NCBI GenBank assembly: GCA_023362775.1
Contig: JALMGJ010000020.1
Span: 7,071,501 to 7,135,500 of the forward strand
Length of the DNA stretch: 64,000 nt
Origin: Charina bottae
Taxonomy: Eukaryota; Chordata; Lepidosauria; Squamata; Charinaidae
Reading direction: 5' to 3'
The position numbers and the translations under genes are program-made. Below the pieces are notes generated by a model. That model had not been told where the DNA came from. It searched no databases and saw only the letters and a list, made by a program, of their open reading frames with translations. This document shows, one piece after another, positions 33,546 through 45,257 of the stretch; the first letter of the stretch is position 1; every line of letters begins with the position of its first letter.

Positions 33546-33963
33546 TAGGATGACCATATTTCCTTGAGACAAAAACGGGACAAGAGGAACCAAGAGCCGG
33601 AAGTAGCTGGAGCAGCACGAAAGAGCCAGAGCAGCTGATTGGAGGGAACCCAGAAGAGGAATCGCCTCCGCCTATCGCACTGCTCGGCCCGCCTCTCCCA
33701 CCTCCTTTGCCGCACACTGATAGGCGGAGGCGATTCCTCTTCCGGGTTCCCTCCAATCAGCTGCTCTTTTGCGCTGCTCCAGCTACTTCCGGCTCTCGGT
33801 TCCGGCTCTCGGAGTCTGGCATGGCGGCAGGGACAGGCTAGTTCCTGACAGGCTTTTTTTAAAAATGGGACAAAATTGACTTTTATATTAAAACGACGGT
33901 CCGGTCCGGAAATGTTAAAAAAACAGGACTGTCCCGTTCAAAACGGGACATATGGTTAGCCTA
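33546..33963. mobile_element. Non-autonomous hAT-like MITE, 418 bp, with internal hairpin
   Basis: The terminal repeats taggatgaccatat and atatggttagccta match at 12 of 14 positions. The perfect 8-bp target duplication is cattaata (33538-33545 and 33964-33971). Inside, about 33597-33676 and 33719-33797 are inverted copies (agccggaagtagctggagcag / ctgctccagctacttccggct). Part of this arm also occurs in the hAT element at 9824. Confidence 0.85.
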
Positions 33964-33971
33964 CATTAATA

Positions 33972-35900
33972 GCTAAACTCTACTCTGAAACCCAGCCAGA
34001 CCAACTGCGTGTCCACATGTACAGTGAAATGTGTCAAATGAGGGGTGGCAATTGTGCAGGTAGCTCTTAAACCCTTCTTTGATGGCTCTCATATCTCCGC
34101 AGGATTATACCACTAAAACTCACAAGATAAACTGGTAGCATAATTCACCACCAGTTTCCAAGGAGAAACAAACCGGCTTAATGCATATAAAACGGTAGAA
34201 AGGAGGAGGATGTATTTTTTTTAAATCCCAGAAAAAGGATTTTGAAGCTTTTAAACCTGCAAGATACCAGTCACCCCCTGCAAGTCCTGAAAATGGCAAA
34301 CCAAAAAAGGTATGATCCTTAGCCTCCAAAAGGCGCCGCGTTAAGCACATTCAATGGGTGTTATAGCTCCAATCTGACTTAACGGTAAAACAGAAGGAAA
34401 GATATTTATAGTGCAATCCTATTCATGTCTCCTCAAAAGAAAGTCTCATTCTGTTTACTGGAACTTACTAGCAAGAACGCCTGCGTGATATTGCAACTTA
34501 AATGAAGTCTGCAAAAAAGACAATTGCCTGTTTAATTTCTATGTATTTACTTGCCATGAGCCCAGACAAAGTAAAAGAACAGCAAGTTCTTTGCAGGGAA
34601 AAGAAAGAGAAAAAAGCACCACGGCTGTATTGCCTGCAACCCTCATGATTAATATCAAATACTCTCCACCCCACCATCACCAAAGAAGAGAGGTGTTTAC
34701 AAGGCGAGTTTAGGGAGTCTCAATTGTGAAACTGCGCCCTGGGCTGTCACAGCACAAACAAGCCGGATCCCTGCTGGCATTGCCAAGGCATCAGCTGAGA
34801 TTTCTGAATCACAGTCTCTCCCAGCTTTGAAATATCGAAGAGCTGGGGTTAAGATGGTTTTAGAGCAGGGGTGTAAATCTCATGGCCCCAAAAGTCTTGG
34901 GTGTGCCCCCCCCCCCAGAGCCACTCCCAAAGTTACCACCAAATTCGCATTTTTAATATGGCTGAAAGAAAAACTTCTTAAATCCATTGGGAATAATCAT
35001 ACAAACCGTATTTAAGTTCTATTTTCATTGAATTAACATTCAATCAGATGTGTTTCTACTTTGTTCTGGTCCCAACCTAAAGTGTAGCTCCCGGTATGTC
35101 TTTCAATGGTCCCCCCAGAACGTTTCCCAAAAGAACAGTAGAAAAACGACAGAAGAAATTCTCCACTATTTTACCGAGACATCATTCATTCTTTGCCGCT
35201 GCCATCGAAAGAGTACCCATCTTTTGTCCCTGAAGATTAAGCCTGTTCACAGCACTTTGCTGGGTTTGTTCTGTGATTGGCTGTTCCTCTTCTCCTTTCT
35301 TCTGGGCTGCTTCACCACTCCTCTTCCACGCCTATGCAAATCCATTTTGACTAACTCAGGAGCACCAGGATCCCATGGAGCTGACCTTCCTTTCTGATCC
35401 TCTCCTCTTTCCAGCTTTTGATCGGATCGGATCGTTGTTGTTGTTGTTTTTTTTGCCCTGCTGGTATTTTCTCTGTTCCCAAACATATTCACTCCAAATG
35501 CCTAAGGCTGCCTTATACCAAAGCAGGCTCCCGGCCTATCTAGCCAAGAATCCCCGCAGGAAGCGGCAGCAACTTTCCAATCTCTTAGGCAGCCAAATCT
35601 TCTCCAACCTTGCTGCTCCTCAAATAGAAGCTGGTTCTGGGTCTCTGTGCATGTAACGCATGTGCTGCAACAAGCCCTTATGGGGCTTGTGCAATCTTTG
35701 ATTGAAAACATCCGGGCAATCTCGCAAACACAAGCGCAAGGAGTAGGCCAGAGTTTTTAACAGCCTACACGATCGCACTTATTTGCATGACTTTTAATCC
35801 CTTCTTACTTACTTACCGCAGGCAATCCTGATGCATGACCGGAGTGAACAGCTATGCTTATAAAGCTGCACAATGGCCAGGATTGAGAACTGCTTTGTAC
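33972..35900. other. Unique sequence with one possible hAT end
   Basis: 34867 onward (caggggtgtaaatctcatggcc) resembles the 5' end of hAT elements of the CAGGGGTGTCAAACTC type, but I found no matching 3' end. No gene recognised. Confidence 0.35.
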
Positions 35901-35902
35901 TT

Positions 35903-36055
35903 TATTAGATTTATACCCTGCCTTTTATTCGGGAGCTCAAGGTGGCATACCCAGCACTCCCTCCTCCTAATCCCCATCACCAACACAACCCTGTGAGGTA
36001 GGCTGGGCTGAGAGAGGAGGACTGGCCCAGGAAGCTTCCGTGCCTGAGAGTGGAC
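35903..36055 (-). mobile_element. MIR-like tRNA SINE fragment
   Basis: Reads tttataccctgccttttattcgggagctcaaggtggca, then accctgtgaggtaggctgggctgagag. It shares its words with the copies at 15917 and 57249. The tRNA head is missing. Confidence 0.65.
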
Positions 36056-37035
36056 AACACCTCAGACTTCTCTACTCCTGCTTCAACACAAAGGTTGCTT
36101 GAAGTCCCAAAGAAAGGCCAACACAGCTGGGCGACCAGCGGGTAGCAGCTTCGTCTCTCTTTTCTTTTCCTCCACACGGCAATCACTGGCACAGAGTTAG
36201 CCAGCCATTTTTTGGTCTCAAGCTTAATGAGCCAAGATGAGGAAAATGAATCCAGGATCGTTCCAGGTCTGTTGGCAGGGGGAGCAGTATGAATCCCTAT
36301 CGATAAGCCAGCCGCAAACCTGGGCTCTTGGCTTCTTCCAGCCTCTGAAAGGCAATTATGCTCATCACGTCAACTTGCCATTTCACAGACTGCCCCTCAG
36401 TGAAAGAGCACAGCTGGTGATTAAGTTCCCCTTAACAGCCCTTTGCTGGGTTGAGGCAGATGGCTTTGGTACCCCCACCCACCCCATTCACAAGCAGCCA
36501 TGCAGGCTCCGCTGACCAATACAAATCTTGAGGGGGGGGTGTTGGGCTTACGCCCACCTGACATTGGACAGGCTTGGCGCCTGCCTACCTCGTGGTGCAG
36601 CAGAAGAAAAGGTAACTAGGGGCTCTGGCTAAAGAGGAAGCTGGTGACAATCAGGATTGTGTACTCTGCATGTGAAGACAATGTACTTAGCATCTTGTAT
36701 GGCATCAAGAACTACAAGGGATGAACACAGCTCTACCAGAGGGATATACATATATTAACATATGCATAGTTTAGCCGTGCATAAGGACAACAGTCCTTGG
36801 GTGGCTGGATCAACAAGGAGTTATTTACTTAAGCTTTTCATCAGACAGTTCTTAAGTGCCACCTGATTATGGGACATCAGGCAAGCCAGCCCATACTAGC
36901 TGGGGATTCTGGGAATAGCAGCACAACACCGAGAAGGCACCAGCTGGGAAGGCTGGTGTAAACTGTAACAAAAATTCATTCAGTCTGCACTAACATGATG
37001 GATACTAAAGTCCATTTGGTGTGCAATGCATCAGA
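36056..37035. other. Unique sequence with an eroded MITE half
   Basis: 36880-36957 (tagctggggattctgggaatag, then gaaggcaccagctgggaagg) resembles half of the amniote MITE with gctggggaattctgggagttg words. Nothing else recognised. Confidence 0.4.
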
Positions 37036-37039
37036 TATT

Positions 37040-37292
37040 TAAAAAGATAACATCTTCTTTCAGTCTAGCTCAACTCCTTGGGGCTACATGAATTTGTCCA
37101 TGTTATTTTCTTGGCACAATACAGAAGTGATTTGCCACTGCCTTCCTCTTGGCTTTTCTTCGGTCTCCCTGCCTAGTGCACAGCCCTAGGATTTCCTGGT
37201 GTTCTCCCATCCAACTAATGTTAAGCAGCTCCAATCCTGCTTAGGTCTTCTGAGACCAGCCAAAGCCAGCTGAGTGCTGCCACCTGTTATTC
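37040..37292 (-). mobile_element. 5S-rRNA-derived SINE
   Basis: On plus, tgttctcccatccaactaat, then caatcctgcttaggtcttctgagaccagc (about 37200-37262) is a diverged reverse complement of the 5S rRNA internal promoter region. The body (gaagtgatttgccactgccttcctc) is shared with the tRNA-headed SINE family B at 57003. Confidence 0.6.
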
Positions 37293-39630
37293 TTCTATTT
37301 CCCCTGGTTTAATTAATTTTCTTGTACATTTTTATTGTGGGAAGAGGATGGCATGGAACGAAACCATACGACATACTAGAAACCAATTCCATAGAGCTAA
37401 TGTCCCACTTTGTTTTATATTTACGAGTAAGTACAGCTGAATTATTAGGGTTCGAGCAAAAGCCACAGATCACGGAAAGGGGGTTGGCCGCTGGCCATGC
37501 GACTGCTTGGTTATCGCTCTAATAGCATTGCAGTGATGAGTCAACAATATATCACAATGCATACGGTTTACCCCGCACACAAAGCACTGTGGAAGATGCT
37601 GGAAATGAGAACAGAAAGAGCTGGCCAGCATCTCCTTGAGATTTTTATGTAGACCCCACTGAAATCATCCCCAGCCAATACCCAATAAATCAATCTGCGG
37701 GCTACGCATCCGTTCGAGATTGAGGCAGCTCTACATGTAAAGATCCATTTACACAACCTGCACTAAACACGGTCAGCCTCCCCGAGAAATCACCACCAGC
37801 AAATAAATTCATGTCCTGGCTTCTGCTCCACGGCAACTCAGAACAGCGAGGCTGAACCTGTTGCTGCTCTCTGACATCCGCCAGGGTGACGCCCATAGCA
37901 GCAGCTCCGTTTTAAGAAGAGGGACGCTGTCCCTGTGAGCGAGCTGTGAAGTAACGTCAGCACCACCAGCTTCACAGAGGTAATGCTCCCTCAGCACATT
38001 TTCTCGGGCTTCTGGAGAAAGAGCCAATCTCCAGGATCATGCCTTGACTTAAAAGGAGCCAGGGAACAGCGACAGAAAACCAATCAGTCCCATGACGACG
38101 TGGATGCATCCTCTGCGAGATACTAAATGAAAAAAGAAGCCGCATCTGCCACAGACTGAGAGGTAGCGGTGGGAAACTGGATATAGGAATTAAAAAGGAA
38201 GGAGACATCATGTACAGAGTCACTTTATATATAGGTCAGTCCATAGATCCATAGTACGTCTACAGGGAGATGGGCCAGAGAAGCAGGAAGAATGACATGT
38301 CATTCATAAAAAGAAAATAAATGATGTGGGGAAAATTATGACCCAGGCAACTCAGAGTACAGAAACCAGTCGTTACAGAAAGCGCATGGGTTTTTAGACC
38401 AGTCTTACAGGCTGGAAGCTGGAAATGAAGATTTTGCTTTTGTCTGCTTGCTCTTGATCCTTGGAGAGGGAGAGATTTTACAGCTTTGCTAGACTGTGCA
38501 ACAGAGGAAGGATTCTGACAGTCCTCAGGGGCACACCCCCTCCTTTCCCAAAAGCCAGTCTCCACAAAAGCAGCCTTCATTTGAATGTTAGGGTGTGAAC
38601 ACTATCCCAAACCTGTACGCCAATGACTCAGTATGTCTGCCTTTGGACTGAAAGACAAAAGGCTGCACCAGCAAAGGGTTTTTGCGCTCTGCACCTGCAC
38701 CTGCACCAGGCAGGGAACGCTTTGCACACTGTTTCACTCCCATCAGAGAGCTTTGTTCTCCACTGCCTCGCTGTGGTTGCCCCAGGTTTTCAGGCATCTC
38801 TTTTTCTACGACTGACTTGATCGTTTCAATGGAAGGAAAAATTGGGGGAAGGGGTGCATCTCTCCCATTTGCTTGTGCGTCCCCCCCCCCCCTGCCCCAG
38901 CCCTTCCTTCCAAACCCTTTCCATTTTCCGGAGTCATTTACTAGAGGTTAAGAGTTCCAGTCCTAAGAGCTTTTGTGTCCCAGGCTCACCGATACCCTAA
39001 TCAACAAAATTAAACTTAATCTCTTTTCAAGAGGGGGAGGGGGGGGAGATGAAGGCTATCCGCCACCTTCAAAGCCTGTTTGCTTAAGAGCTGGAGACTG
39101 CGGTGCTGCTCTTTCTCAGCTGATCAAAATCGCACAGATTCAACAAAGCCCTCACCCAAAATTTGTCAGGCTTTCACAGCTGGGGCTATGAAGGGTGGGA
39201 TCTATTGAACATCTACTCCCCTCCCCTCCCTCCTCCCTGTTTTCTTGAAATTTCTGCCCTTAAACAAAAGAAGGGTAGTCAGAGATAGAGATGCTGCTAC
39301 TGCATAACTGCACCGCTCTTTTACAGGGAGGGGAGAAAAGCAAGCCTTAAAAAAGGCACTATGTCTGTTGTTAAGTCACTGGGGCGGGGAGGAAATCACT
39401 GGGGGGGGGGGGGAGGAAATCACTGGAAAGCAAATTCTGCTAGACTGTGAAATCTTAAACAGTTGCAAGATGGGGAGAAGAGGTGTCCTAGCTCTTTTGT
39501 TCTTTCCTCTTCACAGCAGAACACGTGCACGCACACTCCCAAAACCACCACCCCAAATTCGGTGTCTCTCCTCCCGTTGGAAGGGGGGGGAAAACCAGCC
39601 CTTTCGGTGTGGCTTATTTATTTGCTTTCC
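37293..39630. other. Unique sequence flanking the CpG island
   Basis: No gene recognised. A C-run lies at about 38881-38892, and G-runs at about 39031-39044 and 39400-39412. Composition becomes richer in G and C towards 39.5 kb. Confidence 0.5.
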
Positions 39631-39830
39631 AAATGAGGCTTTCCCAGGGCGGCTCAAAACCCTTTGGCCGGCAGCGCGACCTTCTGCTTAGGACCAATCC
39701 TCGGCGGGTCTTCCCTTATCGCCTTCCACATTCTCTAAAGGTGGCAGGATTCGTCCTCGGGCATCGAAGGAAATCGGCCCCTGCCTGCCGCCACCCGCGA
39801 CCCAGCCCCGAACTCGTTCCCCTAGAGAAC

Positions 39831-39860
39831 GCCGCCGCCGCCGCCGCCGCCGCCGCCGCG
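39831..39860. repeat. (GCC)10 trinucleotide tract
   Basis: Ten uninterrupted GCC units inside the CpG island (CGG on minus). Confidence 0.95.
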
Positions 39861-40484
39861 AAACCGCTCTGGCTTGCCTTTTGCACCGGGGGAGAGCCTC
39901 GCAAGGATACCCCGCCAGAGATCTTCTAGGGAAGGCGATCTCCTCTCCCCGGGCACTGACCCAGCCCAGGAGCAGACCTTTCACACAGGCCAAATGCTAA
40001 GCGGGAAAAGGCGGACAGATGGAGAAAGGCAGGGAGAGCGAACATGGGAACGGCGGGGCGGAGGGAGAGAAGCCCCGTCTGGGTTTCTGCCTGGCGACGG
40101 CACGGGAGCTGACGCACCAGGATCCCGGCTCAGAGGGGCCCGAGGATGCGCCGGGAGGGAGCCCTTACCCGAGACAGCTGCTCCGGCGAATCCCACAAAC
40201 TGCGGAGAGGAGAAGCTGCAGACAAAACCTGCAGCCAAGGAGCGAAGACGCCGCCTGCGCCGCCGCCAGCCCCTGGGACACACCTCCTCCCTTCAGCCGC
40301 TCCGGCCCGGCCCCCTCGCCCCTTTACTCCACGCCCAGCCGTCGCAGCGCCACCCTCGCCGCGGTCTGGTTCTTCTCGCTCCCCGACCCAGCGAGCAGCC
40401 TCCGCGCTGGGCGGGCCCCGGCAGCGGGGCAGCCGAGCGGGGGGAGGTGGTCGCGAAGCAGCCCCGGCGGTACGGCAGGCGGCT

Positions 40485-40506
40485 GGGGCTGGGGCTGGGG
40501 CTGGGG
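40485..40506 (+). promoter_or_regulatory. (GGGGCT)4 G-quadruplex tract
   Basis: Four G4 runs separated by CT only, the tightest form of the quadruplex consensus, within the CpG island. Confidence 0.85.
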
Positions 40507-41015
40507 CGCGGCGGTCGGAGCTTTCACGCGGGCCTTCAGCTGGGTGGAGACTTGCAGGTGGCCGCCGGGGCGGGAGGCGGCGGCGGCGGCAGTAGGGGGG
40601 CGGAGAAGGTGCTGGCGAGCCCTCCCAGCGCTCTTCTCCAGCAGCCTCGACGGTTTTGCGCCCCGATTTGATCCAAATAAGACTACTTGCGGCTCTGCAT
40701 TAGCTGAATGCCCGGCGGAAGGATCCTGCTCCGCGGCAGGTGGCTGTTGAAGGCCAGCAGCACAAGCATGTATGTGGCTTGGAGAAACCCAAGTTCTCAA
40801 CGTCTAACCAGCTTGCATTATTGCATTCACATGGTAAGGGAGGGTGGCTGGACGCCAGCGAGAGAGAATGGATGGACCGAGATCATTTATAGCAATCTTT
40901 ACCGCGAAGGAACTCGAGTGGGCTCATTGATGTAGAATCGCAAATTAGCGCAGCATCGCACTCGCACGGAGTTCTTGGCAGAACAGCGACCAAAGATCGG
41001 GTTTCTTAATATACA

Positions 41016-41029
41016 GCGCCATCTTCTGG
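41016..41029 (-). promoter_or_regulatory. CTCF-like binding motif
   Basis: On minus, CCAGAAGATGGCGC fits the CTCF core CCASYAGRKGGCRS at 13 of 14 positions. It lies at the edge of the CpG island. A TATA-like ctataagg follows on plus at about 41037. Confidence 0.35.
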
Positions 41030-41045
41030 CGGCGCAGCTATAAGG

Positions 41046-42485
41046 CAGCTCTGATCTTCCCTAGCCAGCATGCTTATTCACATTACGAACGCCTCTCTTC
41101 CTCGTGTTCTATTGTGTTAATGAAAATCCCAGAAATAGCAGTTAAGAGAGTGTCAAAATCAATTTAAATCTCATGTCTCATTTCCATATGTATAAAAATA
41201 GGCCCTTGTACGAGGTGTCTGACCAAGCCCTCCTGGCTGTCAGCTGGATGTCTGAACTCTCCAGTACTTTTCTGAGCAGAGTTTGCAAGGAGCAATTTGA
41301 ATGTGTGGAGACAGCCGCACCTCTGAGCTGCATCACACGTTTCATCTTCGAAACTCGGGTGTGATCTAGTGAAAAGCAACACAAAATAAGTTGTGACAAA
41401 ACATTGCATCCAGACCTGCTGAGCATTTAAAGTTTTGCGTGGTTGTGGTACCAACTCAGAAGAGGTTCGCTGTTGAGTTAACAATATTTCCTGACTTGTC
41501 AGTTTTTAAAGAATTTTAAGCATTGAGGCATGGAGTGCTGAGGAAGGAAGGAATCAGTATATTGGGAATAGTAGAAATTGTCATCATAAGACTTGGCCTG
41601 GTCTATGTCTGGTCAGTGATTATTCCCTCCAACTCAAAAGAGGGGCTGATTTTCAACTGTGGTTGGGTTGCCAGCCTCTTTCAGAGGACCAGAGCTACTG
41701 GCACTGCCCTCCACGGCCCATGCGCCTCCTGGGCTTCCGTTTTTCCTCCCTTGCATTCAGCAAGATGCCCGAAAGGGGGCAAAGCATGAAAAGAAAAAAG
41801 GTCGCAAGATATGAAGTTTACGTAATAAGGATGGATTCTGCCAATCTGTCAGGAAAGATTGAAATCTGCTGTGTTTTGCTATGGTCACTGCAGTACTCTG
41901 CCTTGGCAACCTTAAGGGGATTAAAAAACAAGGGCGGGTTGGCGATTTTTCATATGTTCAGTCTCACGTTCTTCTGAGTTCCTTGACTGCAGATTTCTAG
42001 ACCCTGAATGTATTAAGCAATTATCACGTACAGTATGTTCTGTAAGAGAGAAAACTTCATCTGAAGACAAAGAAAATCCAAGCGAATTTCAAGGTTTTGC
42101 TCTAGAGCAAACAGTTGCCATGGAGATGGCAGTGTGCCAATACAGGTGCCACGTTGCAACATCCTATTTTCAAATTCTGGCTGACAGCGTGTTGTTGAAT
42201 ATGTCAATATGTCCTCAATTAAGGCCACAGTTCTTCCCCAGTTACTTGCGAGTAAGCCCATTTAGCCTAAGGACTCTTTTGTCTAGGGCCACTCGGCTAA
42301 TAAAATAAACAAATAGTTTAATGGGACTGATCTCTGGTTCTACTGCTTTCTCTCATCAAATTTTGGTTTTCTGCTAGAATATTTTCATAGCTTGACAGAT
42401 TCCTGTAATCTCTTCTTCAAAGGACCAGGTGAGATTTGGCAAGGGGCTAAATGTTGCAAACCTCCAGGAGTCATTTTTCTTGAAC
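41046..42485. other. Unique sequence, no recognised gene
   Basis: Nothing distinctive seen. Confidence 0.5.
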
Positions 42486-42490
42486 CTGGC

Positions 42491-42526
42491 AGTATGTATG
42501 TATGTATGCATGCATGCATGCAAATG

Positions 42527-42578
<52 letters not shown>

Positions 42579-42580
42579 CA
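42491..42580. repeat. Compound microsatellite (TATG)n (CATG)n (CCTG)n
   Basis: Three tetranucleotide arrays in a row; the CCTG part (about 42524-42579) has about 14 copies. Confidence 0.95.
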
Positions 42581-43209
42581 TCGAAAAGGGCCTTCTCAGT
42601 AGTAGCAGTCAACTGCGGCAAGTCCTAAGAGGCTGACTGATCCCTATTTTTTTATTATTCTTTTTCATTCCTATAGACCTTTTTATTCTCACAGGCCTTT
42701 TCAGGGTTTCTCAGGGAGATTCTCGGCTTCTGGATTTTGAAAGATTTTCTAGAGAAAAAGTACAGCCATTGCTACCCATCAGTTTATTCATAATCCCTAT
42801 CGTAGCTCTTAAGTAATCTATAGTAAATTGGACGGCTGGACCTTCACATAAAACTGACCTTCATAAAGTATATGGGTACATATCAGCTACGCAGTCCAGA
42901 GCAGTACTACTGTTTCATTACAGCGCATTGTACCGATTGCCTGGATAGTGCTGTATGATAGGTGTGTAGCAGAGATGTACCTGGCCTTTCTGGGGTTGAT
43001 TTGATGCTATCTGGTGGGAACATATGAGTTGGGCTGGTGATTCTGCATTTCTGGGAGCAGTTACATAACACAAGCAGAAGGGAATCAAGAATTCTAAGGG
43101 CCCTTTTTAAAATGGTATTGGCAGAGAGGTGATGGTAGATGTCTGCTGACTCTGCCATCACCATCTTCTTGGGAAGAGTGACAGGAGGAGGTGCAGTAGC
43201 AGCGCGGGC

Positions 43210-43737
43210 AGTGATGGGCATGCCGTGGGTTGCATGCATGTCCCCACTGCTTTGTGAGCTGCACTGGCTGCCAGTTGGCTTCTGGGTGCAATTCAAGGTG
43301 CTGGTTATACCTATAAAGCCCTTCGTGGCATAGGGCCTGGCTACTTGGGGGACCGCCTGTCTCCATATGCTTCCACCCATCTGGTGAGGTCAGCTAGAGT
43401 GGGCACACGCCACCCATCGCTTAAGCAGGACCCAGGACACATACCTTCTTGGTGATGACTCCTGCCCTCTGGAATGATACCCCCTGGAGATCCATACTGC
43501 TCCCACCCTTTTGACTTTCCGCCAATTGCTCAAGACTTGGTTGTTCTCGCAGGTCTTGAGTTAGGATGGTGGCTGTGCCCCTTTGGTTTTTGGTTCTGTC
43601 TTCCAGTCAGCTGTATTCTTTTTCTCTCGTTTTTTCCTTTTACCTTTCTTTTCCATTTTATTTGCAAGCTGCCCAGAGTTGCTGTGGACTTGGGGGCCTC
43701 AAAATTTAAACAAACAAACAAACAAATAAAAGCTGGA
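43210..43737 (+). mobile_element. L2/CR1-type LINE, 3' portion
   Basis: 43249-43330 encodes the conserved terminal segment (LHWLPVGFWVQFKVL), preceding gcatagggcctggctacttg and gaccgcctgtctcc. The 3' UTR ends with tgcaagctgcccagagttgc and (AAAC)n at about 43708-43730. A premature stop is present in this last coding segment. Confidence 0.75.
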
Positions 43738-44210
43738 AAGATCAGTTGCTCTAGCATCTTCTAACAATTCCAGGCCAGAAAAAAAGACAGGTAATTTAGT
43801 AGAAGTAAACTTTATTATGATCTTTGACCAATTCAGAAATGAAAAGAAAACAAATTCCGAGGCAGCAAATAAAAACCATACTGAAACTTAATAATTATAA
43901 AACTGATGTGGTCAAAGTGTGGTGCATTTTACAAATAATAAAACAAAATTTAGCCATGTTAAGAGAAATAAAATCACATTGATCAGACAATGATAAATAA
44001 AAACAGATTTGGGTGGCCTGGAAATCTGATTTGATGGGGTTATTAACTGCAACCACAAACCTTTTAATAAAAGGTGGGTTAATTTTTCAGGTGCTCCTTC
44101 AGCACATTGTTCGATTGGGAGACCTCATAATTTCCCTTCAAAAACAGGTATTGGATGGGCATTAAATCTTGCCAAGGTTAGGTGTCTTCTGAATTTGGGA
44201 ACTGTTTGTT
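43738..44210. other. AT-rich unique sequence
   Basis: Nothing recognised. Confidence 0.5.
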
Positions 44211-44215
44211 TGTTA

Positions 44216-44538
44216 GGGGGCGCGGTGGCTCAGCGGTTAAGACGCCAGGCTTGTTGATCAGAAGGTCGGACGTTCGAATCCCTAGTCCCGCGTGACGGAG
44301 TGAGCTCCCGCACTAGCCCCAGCTCTTGCCAACCTAGCAATTCAAAAGCATACAAATGCAAGTAGATAAATAGGTACCACTTCGGCGGGAAGGTAACAGT
44401 GTTCCGTGTGAGTCATGCCGGCCACATGACAGTGGAAGCGTCTTCGGACAATGCTGGCTCTTTGGCTAACAAACGGAGATGAGCACCGGCCCCTAGAGTC
44501 GGACACGACTATGCGGGGGAACCTTTACCTTTACCTTT
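44216..44538 (+). mobile_element. BovB-tailed tRNA SINE, family A
   Basis: Complete from gggcgcggtggctcagcgg to gagtcggacacgac...acctttacctttacc. The flanks (tttgttag / tttgtcttag) are only weakly alike, so the target duplication is uncertain. Confidence 0.92.
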
Positions 44539-44659
44539 TATTTGTCTTAGATACCTAGCCAGTTTGGAAAAAGGTGAGTGACTGCCCCCAAACCCATCTT
44601 TTGGTATGGCAGCCAGGTCTGATTGGGCTTCCAAATCCTTGGCACTGTTTAAGAGCTGC

Positions 44660-44990
44660 CACTGCATGGTATAATTTATTTATACTTTCAATTTCTATGG
44701 CCACCCACTTGTACAAGACTCTGGGTGATTTACAAAGGTCAAAACCAACAATATGTACCATTTAAAGCCATACATATGGCCATACCAGGAGATAAAACCA
44801 TGACAATTCATAATAGGCCATTTAGACTCAATCACAGGCTCACATAATATCTTGGCTTAAAGCCAGGGAAAAGAGCCAGGGCTTCAGGGCTCCTCTGAAG
44901 GGTGGCAAGGTTGGGGCTCTACAGATCTTGGAGATGTTGTTTGAGGAGGCAGTTACAATGATAGGGAAGGTATGCTGGTTGCGTTAGCAT
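44660..44990 (-). mobile_element. Old interspersed repeat, LINE-3'-end type
   Basis: Reads tttatactttcaatttctatggcca, gactctgggtgatttaca, then aaagccagggaaaagagccagggcttcagggctcctctgaagggtggcaag. These are reptile repeat words usually seen as ttctatgccgcc...actcagggcggcttaca...cagccaggtttt. Family not certain. Confidence 0.4.
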
Positions 44991-45078
44991 GCTTTTTTTT
45001 TTTTTTTAATAGGTTGCATATTCTAAGATTTAGTTAATCAGATAGGATTCAGTCCCTCATAGAAAACTAAAAGAATGG

Positions 45079-45257
45079 GGCGTGGTAGCTCAGTGGTTAA
45101 GACGCCAGGCTTGTCGATCGGAAGGTCGCAACTTTGGCGGTTCAAGACCCGAGCGCTGCGTGATGGAGTGAGCTCCCGCACTCGCCCCAGCTCTTAGCAA
45201 TTTGAAAGCATGCAAATGCAAGTAGATAAATAGGTACCGCTTTGGCGGGAAAGTAAC
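45079..45257 (+). mobile_element. BovB-tailed tRNA SINE, family A, 3' part missing
   Basis: The head and body are as in the other copies (ggggcgtggtagctcagtgg to gcgggaaagtaacagc), but the BovB-like 3' half is missing from 45258 onward. SINE insertion normally truncates the 5' end, so the missing 3' half points to a later deletion or rearrangement. Confidence 0.85.

Larger units (their letters stand above)
39640..41045. promoter_or_regulatory. CpG island, probable promoter and first-exon region
   Basis: GC and CpG content rise sharply compared with the rest of the window, without hAT or SINE sequence. GC-box words are present (for example ggggcgg near 40594). Splice-donor-like sites occur on minus (CGG then GTAAGG, about 40168) and on plus (ATG then GTAAGG, about 40832), so a divergent promoter is possible. 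Long open frames here (for example 39874-40671, 40019-40750, 40324-40800 minus) overlap one another on both strands, as GC-rich DNA does, and none resembles a known protein. The minus-strand exon candidate at 25313 could be exon 2 of a transcript starting here. Confidence 0.7.

Noticed and set aside
37200..37262. 5S rRNA-like sequence
   Set aside because: Strongly diverged and fused to a SINE body; not a 5S gene.
39874..40671. 265-residue frame in the CpG island
   Set aside because: GC-rich DNA is open in several overlapping frames on both strands; Pro/Arg/Gly/Ala composition, no domain, no start context.
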